Of a stretch of 64,000 nt of DNA, positions 33,500 through 46,501 are shown piece after piece. Below the pieces are notes generated by a model. It was not told the DNA's origin, ran no database searches, and was given only the letters and a program-made list of their open reading frames with translations. The first letter of the stretch is position 1, and each line of letters starts with the position of its first letter. This stretch comes from Achaetomiella virescens (Eukaryota; Ascomycota; Sordariomycetes; Sordariales; Chaetomiaceae). The position numbers and the translations under genes are program-made. The stretch is taken from the NCBI GenBank assembly GCA_031001845.1, contig JARNGD010000022.1:124001-188000 (forward strand). Reading direction: 5' to 3'.

Positions 33500-36400
33500 C
33501 TAACGCCTCTTCGACTCATCGACATCCGGCCCCAACACGTCCGGCCACCGCGGGTCAAACAGCGCCGCGACGCGGTCGTCACCATTCCTCGCGCCAATCG
33601 TAACCCACACATGCTTCGCAGGCGCCTGCACATTCCTCGTCTCGCGCACGCCGTTCCACCGCATCCTCCTCTCCCTGCTTAAGTCACTGTTTCCAATCCC
33701 GCTGTTGGCAGTCCACTCGCGCACCACGTCGCGAATGAACTCGATCTTGGGCCGGAACTGGTTCGCGGCGGGAATGCCCTGCAATTCCGGGCTGATCTCG
33801 GGCCTGCGGCGGGATGAAGTGCCGGGCTGCTTGGGGACAGTGGCGAAGTTGAGGAGGGTTTGTAAGGGGTATGCAAGCACGGCGCGGCCGTCGAGGGCGG
33901 ATTCGGGGAGGGAGCCGGTTTCGTAGAAGGTCTTTGCCGCGTCTTGGGGGAGGTGCCAGAAGTGGCAGAATGTGCCGGTGGAGTCGAGGACAATCTTGGT
34001 GTGGTCGGGGAAGTTGAACTGCATGTGGCCGTCGGCGAACATCCAGCAGCCGACGTCGCCGAAGCGCTGGTAGAAGGTGACGACATCGGGGGGAGCCGCT
34101 GAGGGATCGGTAATGGTTGGGACGCGCATGTCGACTTCCTCCATGCCGGGGTCCATTTCCCGGCCGTAGGCGATCATGTAGTTGGCGAACTTTTTCCACA
34201 GGACGATGCGCTCGCGCTTGCGGTGGTCGTAGATGTCCTTACCGGCGGAAAGCTTCCCCACAGCGCCGTCTTGGTCCACAGGGAGTTTGAAAGTCTCCGG
34301 GGCCACGCGAACGCGCGAGATGCCGCTCTCGCCGTTGTTCTCGTAGAAGTAGATACCTTCCTTCATGGGCACGATTTGATGCCGCGCTGCGTAGGTTGGG
34401 TCGTTTTTGCGCATTGCATGCCGTTCGGCGTCGTGGACCAGCAGATAGGCAGGCGGCAACATGCCATCGTCGTTCCCTTCCGAGGGGATGCTCTTGAGAA
34501 TACATCCGACGCTCCCATCGTTCAAAACATAACCCAAGCCAAACTTGTTCGTGTAGTCGACCCATTTGACCACGATATGCGGGGCGGGAGGCGTCTTGTC
34601 CCTTGAAGAGACAAGTGCCATGGTGCGGGCATTGAGAGCCCTCTCAAGCTCAGCCTGCAGCTTCTGAAGTCGCTCCAGCACAACATCGGGACTGGAGCCT
34701 GGGACCTCCTCTTGGTATTCCGCGGGGCTGAAGATAGACAACCGCTCTTCCTGCCGTACCTCCTTCACCGAGGCCGATCGCCGGGGCGGGGCAGCAACAG
34801 AGTCCTGCGAGCTAGACATCGGCTGACTTCTGGATGAGGTGAGCTGGCTTCGAAGACTGCGGGTTGCTGTTTTCGAAACCGGAGCGACCTCATCGGCGGG
34901 CTGCTGAGCCGTGGCAGTGACATCACGTAGAGGGCGCTGTCGCAGGATGCTTGTCTTTGAGGCTGGAGCGGCCTCCTCTGTCAACTGCTCCTGTGCTGCA
35001 GAGACCTCCCGGATGGAACGTGTTCGCAAGCTGGTAGTGATGGTTTTGGCTACGGGCTCAGCGGTGTGTTTCGGTCGCAAGGCGGTCGTGGTGGTAGTAG
35101 GCTTGTGCTGAGCTCTCTGCTGCGCTGCAAAACTCTGTGGTGGAGCGCGCAACGACCCTGTCGGTTTCTGCAACTGCATACTCTGAGTCGAGTACCTGGT
35201 CTCGTCGGTCCTGGGGGGAAGCTGAGCGGTCTGTTTCGCAGCCTGTTGAGCTGCGACACGGGCCTGAAGCTTCTGCTCGTTCTTGATCTCGTCGAATGGC
35301 CGGTAGACGACGCCCGGGGCAAGGGGAATAACCGGCGTGAGCCCATTCTGTTCCTCCTCCGCCATCTCCCGCCAGATGTTCCGGAAAACCAACTGCGACT
35401 GGCTGTATGGCCCGACACACATTGCCGGCATATCTCCTGGACATTCTGAAGGTTAAGTGACCGTGCCTGGGAGTTTGCCAGTGGCTCGTAGAAGGCGGGG
35501 TTTTCGGGCGCAAGCTCGCGGAGTTTGTATGTCATATCGGAAGCGACTGGCATGTACCCGGAGGTGAAGAATGGGTGGGCAACAATGGTATCGGGATCCG
35601 GCCGCCTGTCAGCATCCTGCAGCATTGTTGCAACAAGATCCTTGGCCTCCTGGCTGATGTATTTCTGCGAGGTTTCTGAGGAGGGCCATTCGTAGTCTCT
35701 GTCCTTTGCCCGACGATAAATCTCGTCGGTCGTCGATGATTGGAATGGCGGCTTGGACGTGAGCATCGCGAACCTGGTCTGGGTTAGAGAGACGTATGTA
35801 TACCCTTATGATTCTGATGGGAAACTTACACAATAATTCCCAGACTCCAAATATCGACCATGTGGTCATGGCCTTTCTTGCCTTTCTCCAAGATCTCGGG
35901 GGCGATGTAGTTGGGCGTCCCGCACAGTGTTGTCCGTCGCATGACCTGCATGTCCTTGCCTGTGAGAAGAAGAGCCGCCAGACCGAAGTCACCAATTTTG
36001 GCGTTCATATATTTGTCGAGGAAGATGTTGCCCATCTTGAGATCCCGGTGGATGATGCCCTTGGCGTGCATGTATTTGATGGCGCCGGCGATCTGGACCG
36101 TGTAAAAGCGCACCTCAGCCTCGGTCAGACCCTTTCGTCGCTTGACCATGTCCATTAGAGAGCCGTTCGGGCAAAGCTCCAAGACAAGATAGGTGCAGTT
36201 CTCGAATGTGAACGCGCGGTGGAACTGCACGATGTTCTGGTGGCGCATCTTGGAATGAATTTGCAGCTCAGTTTGGAACTAGAGATGATGGTACTGTCAG
36301 ACTCTGCTTCTGCAATCAGCAGGGGTGGTGGCTGGCCTACCTTCTGCTCCATCTTGGTCGGCATTTGGCTCTTGACGATCTTCAGCGCGATACGCCTTGA

Positions 36401-36655
36401 CGTCCCAGCTGCCTTTCCTTCGTAGCAAATGGCAAATCCCCCCTTGCCCAGCATCTTGCCCACCTGGTAGACGACACCATCTTTGCGATCGGAACTTGGG
36501 GGTTCGACGACGTTGTTTGGCGGCGGCGGCGGATGCTCCTTGTCTTTCGCGGTCTTAAGCTGGGCGGCGGCCTTCGTCTTGAGCTCGTGCACTCGAGGGA
36601 GCCGTTGGGCATTAGCATCCCGTGGGGACAACGCCTCCATGTCGATACCCTTCAT
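33500..36655 (-). CDS. CDC5: Polo-like kinase (Cdc5/Plo1 type), one frame break
   Basis: Mitotic Ser/Thr kinase acting at spindle poles, kinetochores and the septum. The kinase domain shows the P-loop GKMLGKGGFAICYEG, Lys in IALKIVK, HRDLKMGNIFLD, GDFGLAALL, TLCGTPNYIAPEIL in the T-loop, and MVDIWSLGIIV. Two introns (about 36285-36341 and 35767-35825) interrupt it. After a basic Gln/Ser-rich linker come two polo boxes: VVKWVDYTNKFGLGYVLNDG, RIVLWKKFANYMIAYGREMD, then VTFYQRFGDVGCWMFADGHM and QFNFPDHTKIVLDSTGTFCH. About 1000 residues, as in other filamentous fungi. One G is lost near 35414-35421, between QEICRQC and VGPYSQSQLV. The ATG at 36655 is taken as start; 36640 is the alternative. Confidence 0.93.
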
Positions 36656-37543
36656 GCCAATTGCCTTCTCAATGATGGGTGAGATAGATGAGTTTCTTTT
36701 GGTTGGCACGCGACCAGATCGTCAAGCACGGTAGCCTAGTACCGCCCCGGGTCTGTTCGCTGGTCAGCGTTCATCGGGATCCAAAGCATTGGCTGACAGC
36801 GGCGTTGAAGAAGTTATCGATGTGGTGACCAGCACCTAGGGTATCGTGGTGACACAGACATCCAAACGCTAGAAATCTCGAAACGTGCAATGGATTAAAA
36901 GGCCGTAGCGAGGAATCACTTACAACCAAATTGTTTACTCGCGGAGAGCAACTAGCGTGTCATAAATCAAATACACCAGGACAGTTACTGTTAACAACAA
37001 CTTGCTGCAAAGTCGGAGCGACACGAAGTTCGGCGATGTTTCGGTCGGCGGCTCCGGAAGGTGTGTTCGGGTGGGTTTTCAGTGTTCAAAGCCGGAGTGG
37101 ACCAAGAATTGGCAGCGCGGAATGCATTGTTTGTGCCTTCCAGAGTCGTCAGAGCAACGAGGGGCCATGGCTGGACAGGGGTGTTGGATAAGCTTCCTTG
37201 CACCGCCAGGAACCGGGATCAGCCGCAACATTATTGGCTGCGCGTGGTCACCTCGCAAGAGGTCCCCGCCAGAGCCGAGAATGACTCCATTTCCCGCAGT
37301 CAAGCACTGCCGCCAACTTCCTAGCTGATGACGACGATGCCACTTGGCTGGAACTTCCGGCCGCCGTCAACCTGAGTAGCGCACTGTCTTTCTGACCTCA
37401 AAACCCACCCAATTCAGCACAACTGCAACTGGGGATCCAGACGCCGTGGCTGCTTGTCCATCAGGAGCCTTCCCACCCTCGCCGAGTATTCCAGCACCGA
37501 GTCTTAGGCCAGCTGGACGGTCGGTCGCGCCACTACCATCACA
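36656..37543. other. Divergent intergenic region, polo kinase / OPA3
   Basis: About 0.9 kb between the starts of polo kinase (minus) and the OPA3-like gene (plus). Short open frames show no similarity. It should hold both promoters. Confidence 0.5.
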
Positions 37544-38314
37544 ATGGTTGCGTTACCGCTCTTCAAACTCGCCTCGCTCTTTGTGCGACACGTCTCCAAA
37601 TACGGCGCGGTTCGTCCCCTCCGCCCTTTCAAACTCTCCGCTCCATGCTGCTAATACCATGCCGCGCTGCAGAACCACATCAAGCACCAAGCACACGAAC
37701 ACCCACAGTTCCGGGCCTTCGCTGCGCGGTACGGCCAGGTAATACACCAGCTTAACATGCGGCTGTCGGTCGCCCTGCTACGGAACCCGGAAGCCATCCA
37801 GAAAGCAAAGGAGAAGGCCGAGGCGCCCACGGTGAAGACAGAAGAGCAAGTCAGAAAGGAGGAGGAGCTGAAGGCCAAGTACGGGACGACGGCGCGCACT
37901 TCGCACCCGGTAGTGGAGGCGCCGAAGAGCATATGGAGGCGCAAGTTCCGACCGCTGCCCGAGGCCAAGGCGGTTGATCTGTTTGCGGATGTCATTGGGG
38001 ACGTGTTTATCCTCACGGTTGCTGGCGCCTTGCTTACGTATGAGTACTGGAGGTCTTCGCAGAAGCCGGATAAGAACAAGGAGATGATTGAGGAGCTCCA
38101 GAGGAAGATGGAGGAGCTGAAGATAAAGGAAGAGGAGTTGGAGGAGGTGGAGAGGCAGCAGCAGGAACGGGTGCGGTTGATCGAGGAGGCATTGAGGGCG
38201 TTCAAGGATCCCAAGACGAAAAGGCCACTATTGCCTACGCCAACAGGTGGCCGCGTGAGGGCAGTAAAGCCTCATTGCTCCGAGAGACCACAGTCTCATG
38301 GAGCCAGTCGATGA
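37544..38314 (+). CDS. OPA3-like mitochondrial protein
   Basis: The ATG at 37544 gives MVALPLFKLASLFVRHVSKY, the typical OPA3 N-terminus, which acts as a mitochondrial targeting and anchor segment. An intron (about 37611-37672) is followed by NHIKHQAHEHPQFRAFAARY and HQLNMRLSVALL. The core hydrophobic block is LFADVIGDVFILTVAGALLT, then YEYWRSSQKPDKNKEMIEEL leading into a Glu/Lys/Gln-rich coiled coil. OPA3 proteins reside in mitochondrial membranes and affect lipid metabolism and morphology; the exact role in fungi is unclear. The frame is intact from start to TGA 38314. Confidence 0.9.
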
Positions 38315-38608
38315 ACACATGGTGGGCTGAGGGCCTGCTGCTGGCTGTGTAAATCTGTACGGCGATGTTGAGGCCTCGATAAGAAAGCGGGTTGACCAAT
38401 GGCACGGATATGGCAGGCTGATGGCCTGAGATGTAAGTTGAAGAGGAAGGTGCGAGGTGAGGCCCTCGGATGCATCTCGCATCAGCTGAGAAACCCTTCT
38501 CCGCCCACAAAACAACTGGATAGAAGCGATACCCTCTTTGTTACGATATAGACCACTCAACACTTCCAACCTCTGTTCCTCCCTGCAAACTTAACGGATT
38601 GGACAGTC

Positions 38609-39554
38609 ATGGATTACTCGGGCGGTGAACTGATTCCACCAAATTTGATCAGTTCGAGTCTGAGGCAGCGGCCGGCTTGGGCTTCAACTACAGCGGGGCT
38701 CCTGCAAACGAATGGGACACGATGGAAAGGTGTGTTCCCCAGAATGACAGAGGTCAGCGCTACTAACATCGGGTAGAAGTGAGCCTCAGCACGCACGACA
38801 TCGCCTTGAGCATCCCACAGCCACACTCGGAGGGGTACGATGTCTTCTCCCTCCTCTTACTCTCCTCAGAAGACATCAACGACGAGAAAGCGCTTGCCCG
38901 CATCCAGCAGCTGCACGGGCTCACAAACAGCCGCAACGCAGCAGTCATCTTCCTCCTCGACCGCCTAGCGCAATGCACACCTTTATGGAACTTCACATCA
39001 AGTATGCCTGTCCCCAACTGACCTTCCCCTCCACTTCGGCATTGGTCACACAGACTAACACAGACCTACCTCCCAAACTACCGCAGGATGCAGGCATCAG
39101 GCCGTCCCCTCCCATCATTCCCCTCGCCCCCTCCTCCCAAGACGACGCCACCGGCGCGCTCGCAACGGCCCTGGAGACCTTCCAGGCCTCTCTAGCAGCG
39201 TCTCGAGCTGCGGCCGCACACACCTGGCTGCCGGCAGACGCCGCGCGCGATCTTCTGCCTTGGTGCGCCATTATTAACACAACGGGCGCGGGCTCGATCA
39301 AGGCCACCAAGGTCAGCATCGGCAAGGCCGCCGCCCACAGCAATAGCGTGACTTGTGCGGCAGCCAGCGGCAACGTGCCGTTGGGGCTGTCGAGAAGGTC
39401 GGTGGAGGTGTTGAGTGCGAACTGGATGAGTTTCAGGGAGATATTGGAAGTCATGTCAACGGAAGAAGGGAGGGGTATCATTGGCGGCATGCTTAAGCCT
39501 GCGGAGGCAGAGGGGCTGATGGCGTTTTGGGGCCATGAGTTTGCTACGAGTTGA
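38609..39554 (+). CDS. Conserved fungal hypothetical protein, frame broken
   Basis: The ATG at 38609 starts MDYSGG. Two competing frames follow in exon 1; one of them, with DSTKFDQFESEAAAGLGFNY, has the acidic composition expected of a real protein, which suggests a lost base near 38627. After an intron (about 38731-38776) comes EGYDVFSLLLLSSEDINDEK, then LARIQQLHGLTNSRNAAVIF. A frame change leads to MHTFMELHIK, another intron (about 39001-39086), and PIIPLAPSSQDDATGALATA. The C-terminal half ends MLKPAEAEGLMAFWGHEFAT. I recall similar proteins in other Sordariomycetes without assigned function; no domain is evident to me. Confidence 0.6.
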
Positions 39555-42500
39555 TCTCGTGTTCTTCCCTGCATAGGGATTGTTGCCGTTGTCAGCGTCG
39601 GGAAAAAAACAGGGTTTTTGTTTTTTGAAAGGAGGGGGGGGGTGTTTGGAAACCGAGGATGTCGGGGAGACGAAGAGAGATCAAGAGGGTTGCCAGTTGC
39701 TAACATGGTGTTGTAAGAACTGGTGAGACAGGGACTAGGTCAAAAGTTGATCACCAATCGAGACAGAGACTCGGCTGGGTCACATGAACGCAACATGAAC
39801 CAAGGCTTGCTCTCCCTGGCCTGGCGAACTGGACAAGAATGGCCCCAACCTGTGTCCTATGCCCAGTTGACTGTTGCCCCATCCACAAGGCAGGGGAGGC
39901 ACCTTGATGAACAAAAATAGGAGTCAGGGCTGGGAATGGGACGTCAGTGTCAGCCAACCGCTCAATGGTGTTCGATGGCTGAATGGAACTGTATTAATAG
40001 TCTGTGTGGACGGGTCCAATGACAGCACTGGATGACAAGGAATGCTAATAGTGGACTAGGCTTTACTTCCTCCTTCAACTCGTCTGATGTTGTCATCGTG
40101 CTTTTGGTCTTCTGGGGTCGGAAAGTCATTTGGAGCAACCCTGACTGGTGCCGAGACTGGGGCTTAACTAATTATGTATCCAAGGTGCCGGAAGTCAGAT
40201 CATTGGCCACGCCTGAGATTGGCCATCACATCTGAGAAGTGAATCCATGTCCATCGAAGACAATGTCTCGCTCGACCAGAGGAGAGAAGGCCGCGAGTTG
40301 ATAGCCAGTTCGGGTAAGCCATCCCTCCGCAGCCACCAGCCAAGGTTCCAGTCAACGCCAGCGTCTTGATGCGGCAGGACCCCAGTCAGTCGACCATGAG
40401 AAGGTGGCTCCCACCGCCGCTACCGAGAAGTGCGGGTGGGGGGCGTGGCGGTGGGGGTGAGCGGTGAAGGATCCCGTTCACGCAAGCAAGTCTGACCTGC
40501 AGGGTTCCTGTTCAGACCATCTCAGTTTTCCCACAATGGCCATTAACAAATGTCTGAACAGAATGCACTGGCCAAGCCGAGCCTGGGCAAAACTAGGGCA
40601 AATATATCCATCACTGCGAGCACTCATTGGGTCTTAACCATGCCGAGGGGCTGAAAAAAGTCGAGACAGCATTGGCATCACCGCTAGCGGCATGATGAGA
40701 GGGGATGAGCTGGGGTGAAGACCCTCTTTTCACTTCGCCGCGGGACTCGGCGGTCATATGCATGATCTGGGAGGCTCTTGACCACGAGGAGGAGGGATGC
40801 AGGTGGGACGAAGGTGGGGAGACGGTTGGCGGTCGGAACCGAGAGCGGGACAAGATAAAAATAGCGCGGCATTCGATGATGTGATAGCTGCATGGTCACA
40901 GTTCATGCTACGCTTGGGACAGGTAACGGCAGAACTTCGAACCAGAGAAACAGTGCGAGATGGCAGGTTGTCGCAGGGCTTCCCTCCCGGGCATCCCCTA
41001 TTGGGCAAGAGGGGCCGCCAAACCCAAATTCTGATTGGTCTGGAGAGCTCTGTCCACCAGAAAACAGCCAATGGCTGATGGAGACCAGCCGCTGGCCGAG
41101 CAAGATTGGTCGCAGGATCCTCGATGCAAATGAAGCCCACGACCAAAGCAAGAAAGCTCGATTCGCATATGCAAGCAAAAGCGGAGGCTGGGCCGAGCCG
41201 GCTCATGGCAACATTTCGACAACATGCAAGAAGGGCACCTAAACTGCGCATCAATGTGTAGCAATTGCACCGTTGCCGGCAGAAAAGATCCGAGGTGCTT
41301 TCAGCAACTTTCAAGTTTCCACTGTTCCTAACCCAATCCATTCGCCAATCCATTCGAAGTATGTATACTGCAGTATCTGATAATCGTTGAAGTTCCTGAA
41401 GGCCCCTGGGGGGGTCATGTGAGTGGATCCAATGTCTGATAAGCGTTATCGGCCCAGCCTTCTCAAACAGCTTGTGCCTCAGAACAACACCAGACGACCG
41501 TCCCTGGTTTGAGAGATGAGACGAAGGGAAAATCCAGAAGCTGCGGCGGCAACGGAGCTGGCTCTCAAGGAAATCCCCGGGCATACCGATAGAAATTTTC
41601 TCAATGCGTCAGGAAGGGGCTTTTGGGGGATGAGGAAAAAGCGAGCTCGCTGACGAAGCGGGGAGGAGCAGTCCAAGCTCTTGCCTCGCATTCACATACT
41701 GCCTGCAGCCTCCGTCAGTAACGATGCTAATAGTGTCTTCCTGTTGCCCAAGTGATGAATCAGCCGCCAGGAATAAGAGGACTTTCCGAGAACAGGCAGC
41801 GAGGACGCCCTTTGTCACCCGACACTGGTGAAGCGCACGGTAGTGACAGGTTGATACAAGTTCTCGGCTGGGGAAGGGCCGGCGCATGGGGCCCTGGCAC
41901 CTGACGCAGAGATGAAGCGGGTTGAAGTCTGATTGGCTGGGCCCGGCCTGTAGCCGCCCTCGGCACGCCCAATCACACCTGGCAGTGCAGCCCAGCAGCG
42001 CTCTTTCCCCACTAGCGGCGATGAATTCAGCACTTTCCTTCATTGACCTCTCCATCAGTGCCCAAACCGGAGCAACCCTAGCGGCCAATGCTGACGGCGT
42101 TGCTCGAATGAAGACAAGCAATCCCGATTTGCCCCATTCGACCTCTTTGCCTGTCGCCATGGAGAGGGATGGGCGGGCGAAGAAATCATGGAAAATGGAG
42201 CAAAGAACAAGCATCCACGAACAACTCGTGGACACCGGCACACGGCATGATGTGAGGTTGCGGCAGCCCGCGTCTTGCCGCCCATGGTCTGGGCAGCGGC
42301 CGAGCTTCACCTCACCACTGATGGCGGCAGCCCCCAGCCAGATCGCTTCTGCTCGCTGGAGCATGCGAGGGTGGACGACCCTGGTCCTTTTCTGCTTCGC
42401 TAGCCGCCCCCTGCCAGCAATGGTATCCCGCAGCCCGGTGCGGCCATGCAGGGGACTGGCTCGTAGCCGCCTGCACAGAGACGCCGATGCGGTCTCGGCC

Positions 42501-43738
42501 GTGGCTGGCTCTCCTCATGAGACAGAGAATAGTTCCATGTTCTGTTCTCCTCTGGCGAATCTTTTCCCTCTCCCTTTTTCTGCCCATTTTCTCTCTCCAG
42601 AACCAGGCTGTCCTTGCCTGATCCACTCCCCTTCTTCATTTACCGCTACAGGGATCTCAAGCTCCATGCGAATGCCCACCTGTGACTTACCACGCCGCCT
42701 GCGCAGGGTCCTCCTCCTGGGACTGAGACAATCCCCGAACTGCCAGGCACTTCGCCCGAATCTGGCCTGGAACAAACCCTGTCGCTTCTTAAACTTCCAT
42801 GGCCCCGGATGTCTGTCGATCAAGCATCCGCCCTCCCCTCCATACATCAGTGCAGACATCCCCAAACACCCCCTTCCGCCTCGAACCCCCCCCCCCCTTT
42901 GGTACCCATGAGCTTGTCTGATCTCCATCTCGACTCAATGCGAGGACCACCCTGCCTTTGACCGACAACCAACCTCCACCGGCACTTGACAGCATCCGAA
43001 GAGCCTTCGTCCGATTCAGAACCCCCGTCCTTCTCCGGCATACCCATGGCCGCTTAGCCCTCGATTTGAGCAAAAAGGTCCACTGTGCTTCGAATCCGAC
43101 CAATGCTTGCCCGGATGCCTGCCGTGGAGATAGATCAGATTGCCCGAACTTGGATATCGCACGAACACCTACCAGCATCAGGCCTGGCACCCGAGACGCT
43201 TACCCACCCCCGCTGCTCTTCTGATACACGAGCTTCCGGGTTCCGGTGCAAGCCCTTCAGGGCGAGTGCCATACTCCCCGTCCGTCGCCCGGGATCGCCC
43301 CCATTCCCGGCCGAGGCGAGGGGCCCAATATCAATACAACACCGCCCCGCTGGCCGTGGGCGTCCTCGGATCCCTCCCGTCTCTTTGCTTGCTCTCTGTT
43401 CTTCGCCGCCGCTGGTCGATAGCCTTCTTTCATATCGACGATCTTTTTTGGATCCTGGTCCCTCAGGTCGCCAGTCCGTCCGCAGGTCCGGGAACCCGCG
43501 CCTTTCTTTCCTTCGACTTCAATACTGTATTATCTATCGTTTGGTTTCTTCGGCTACCGCATCGTTCTTCGGCGCCCCGGCATCGTGTTTGGTCAGGGCA
43601 TCTTGGTGTTAATCGTGGAGCATCAACAGCATTAGCGTGTTTGTAGACACGGCAAGAGAGAGGGGGACTTGTGGATACCGTTGGAACGCTGCAGAGGAGT
43701 TTGGGAACAGCTTTAATCTGACCGTCGCTCGGAAACCA
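39555..43738. other. Long gene-free interval
   Basis: About 4.2 kb without a recognisable gene. The longest open frames (41922-42911 plus, 329 codons starting at TTG; 40754-41584 minus, 276 codons) give Arg/Ser/Pro/Cys-rich translations with no domain, no signal peptide and no splice-supported extension. A C10 homopolymer lies near 42889-42898. The right end is pyrimidine-rich and probably forms the promoter and leader of the membrane-protein gene at 43739. Confidence 0.45.
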
Positions 43739-44474
43739 TGGGAAGGCTCATCAAGAACCATTGGGCGAGGCTCATCATCCTGGCGGCAGCAACTTGTGAG
43801 TCTGCTTGCAGGCGGGCTTGGACATCGCTGATACTAACACACAACTCAGACCAGGTAGCTGCCGCGGTGGAGGTATTTCTGGCCGAAGATCTTCTGGGAC
43901 TTCACCACAAAGACGCTCGATGGGGCCGTCAAACCGATACCGATCCTCCAGACGATCAACCTGATCTTTGGTCTCATACTCCTCGCCTTGGAGTGGCCGC
44001 TGAGTTTCATCGCTGGGTCCAGCATCCACCGCAGCCTCGAAGCCCGCCTCGCTTTTCTGCCGCTGACGGCCCTCGCCGCCTCGCTCAATCTATCAAGGCA
44101 CGAATGCTGCTATCTACCAGGTGATTGGGCTGGGCGTCTACTTCTGGCTTACAGTGAAGGAGAATACGTTGCATCCCTTTTCGCCAGACTCCTGAATCGT
44201 AGCTAACTGACGGAAACAGATGATCTGCGCAAAGCCCTGGACTTTACCACAACGAACGCGCCGGCACGAGGTCCGCGTGTCTAGATCATGGCTACAGCAC
44301 AATCACCCACATGCGCTCTTGTCCACAGACACCCGTGGTGTGCATACGCTGTCGCCTACAACTCTTGATTATCTCCCTCACGACCTCGCCATATCACCTC
44401 AACGGGTCACTTTGAACACTTCCAGCGCACTTCGATCGACTCGCACATACCTACCCCGATCGTTTCGAAGATGA
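43739..44474 (+). CDS. Four-helix membrane protein (DUF7727-like), frame broken
   Basis: The ATG at 43739 gives MGRLIKNHWARLIILAAAT. An intron (about 43797-43850) leads to YQVAAAVE, then, after frame corrections, FWPKIFWDFTTKTLDGAVKP and PILQTINLIFGLILLALEWP. It continues FIAGSSIHRSLEARLAFLPL, YQGTNAAIYQVIGLGVYFW, AYSEGE and, after a last intron ending at 44219, ICAKPWTLPQR. Four hydrophobic segments are visible. The pattern matches a short fungal membrane-protein family of unknown function that I know as DUF7727. Two bases appear lost near 43871-43877 and one near 44088. The stop is uncertain: the frame as read stops at 44474, but a one-base shift in the tail would stop at TAG 44282-44284, closer to the family length. 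Confidence 0.75.
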
Positions 44475-46501
44475 GAAAGAGCTGGATCTCAAAGAGGTGG
44501 GACTGGGCTTGAGTGAGAGAATGAGCGAGAGAAATCGTACATATGACACCAAGCAACCGGAAATACGACATATTTTCTCTTCACGGTGACCCAGAAGCAC
44601 CTTGACTTTTTTTTTTTCAATATCATTTTCTTATTATATACCATCAACTTTCTGTTCCATTTCCAGCAAGATTATCACGAAAGAGGCAGAATATCAAGCG
44701 AGGGGGCGCGTAGGGCAGCAAGCATGGCGTTGCATGCCTTCTTTTTAGGGAAGAGGTGTTAAGAGATGGGTATGGTTACGAAGAATACACGAAAACCACG
44801 AGGAGATGGATGGGTGATGGACCTGGCAGGACCGCTGGAGGGTTGTGAAGACCGCTTATGGGAATGGCCCTGAGCGATATCCTCTTACTGCCCAGTCAGT
44901 AAGCAACAAGCAGTCGAGTGCTCAAGTATATATAAATGAAGACAAGTCATCACAGGTCATGGACCTCTCTCGTGTGCGCACATTCAATCCACTTTCAACC
45001 CACTAGTCACTAGAAAGCAGGAGCACTAGTCTTCCTTTGGGGAGGAGAAGGGGAGGCTGCAACCAACTTCACTCACCACTGAGCCGACCACGCCGAAACC
45101 AAAAGGGAACCAAAACATCCCCTGAAACCACCCTTCCCCCCCTTCACACATCCAGATTCTTCACATCTCACAGCGCCAAGCCAAGTGAAACTGCCGTGGA
45201 AAAAGAAAAAAAAATGATCACGATGGCTCGATAATCAGATCATCAGTGTTATCTTCACACCCCACCCATGTCTCACTCATACAAGGACCATCCCCTTTCA
45301 CCTTCAAGGAAACAGAAAAAAGGTTCAGGCACCTCCACCGAAGTCCGACAGAAGTCCAGAGTCCCGCTCGAACCGCCTCACCAGGGGACCTATTCGCCTC
45401 ACATCTTTATCCCATCCAAGCCTCCAAAAGTGGCATCTGGAATGCCCAGGCCTGCTACCCGGCGGCAGCCGAGACCGAACCGCCACCAACGTTGACGAGT
45501 CGGAGCCCATCTTCAACCTCCGGGTTCTCGATCGGGACCGGGAGGCGCAAGCCCTGTCTCACCGTGTGTCTCACCTTTCCCGAATCACGTGTGGCCCCTT
45601 GGCCGGCCTTCGACCGCCAAGCAACTGAAGACCCAAGCCCCCGATTTCTCCGAGACAGACATCCAACCGTTTTTTGCTGTGTCACGGAACACTGATCGCA
45701 GTCAACGCATCTGGGGGAGCACGACATGCAACTTTCACCGCCAAATCAACCTCAGATTTTCCTCGCAGAGGCGATGCTCAGATTGTGAGTACGGGATGAG
45801 ATGGGGGCAGATCGACGGAGGGCCCCGTCAAAAAAGGGCATATCAATTTCCGCTGTCTCTCCCTCCACTATGTCTCGACGTCCATTCGGATGGTCTACGA
45901 TTGTCCCCCCAGCGCCACGAAAGCCCTCCCAATATCCCCCTCACCATCCAAGGCGGCGGACGCGAATGCGGATGCGCAAGCGGCGTGAAAGGCGCGGCAG
46001 CGCACTGGGTCGACGATTCCTCTAGCGGGAGATGTACGAGCCGTTTGAATCGTTCTTGCGGCCTTGACGCTCCGACATCTGTTATTGACACACTCGTTAG
46101 TTGCTTGTTTTACTTCCCCGGTGATACAGCCCAAGCTTCTGGAGACAAGAGAGGGTCGAGGCCGCCGGCCAGGTAGGTCAGTGCCGCAGATGTGCATCCC
46201 GCGGCCGTGCCCGTGGCCTACGCCGCTGCCTCCCGTAACCTGGGGGAAAGATCTGCGGCGAAGCCCAGCGCGAGGAGCCCGAAAAGCGGCCGGGGAAGCA
46301 AAACCGCCAAAAGGCACAGCCCGTTTCGCGAGCCGCCCGCCGCGCCGCATCATGCGCAGCGGAGCGGAGTCTCATCGAGGGTAGGCCGGCGAGTAAAAGG
46401 TGCAACATCAACCTCTCGTGGCCTTCGAGGTGGGACAGACAAACGAAAACAGAAAAAAAAAAAAAGAAACAAAGAACGGAATAGAAAAGCAGCAAACGCA
46501 C
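44475..46501. other. Mostly intergenic; may hold the last RTC3 exon
   Basis: No independent gene recognised. A T-rich run lies near 44609-44618. The segment 46178-46400 on the minus strand may include the 3' exon of the RTC3-like gene (the frame reads FPGRFSGSS and stops at 46178), but I cannot fix the acceptor. Confidence 0.4.

Noticed and set aside
40754..41584. 276-codon open frame on the minus strand
   Set aside because: Cys/Arg/Pro/Ser-rich translation without motifs; no splice or start context supports it.
41922..42911. 329-codon open frame on the plus strand
   Set aside because: It starts at TTG, has no recognisable domain or introns, and its composition fits GC-rich non-coding DNA. 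Kept only as part of the gene-free interval.
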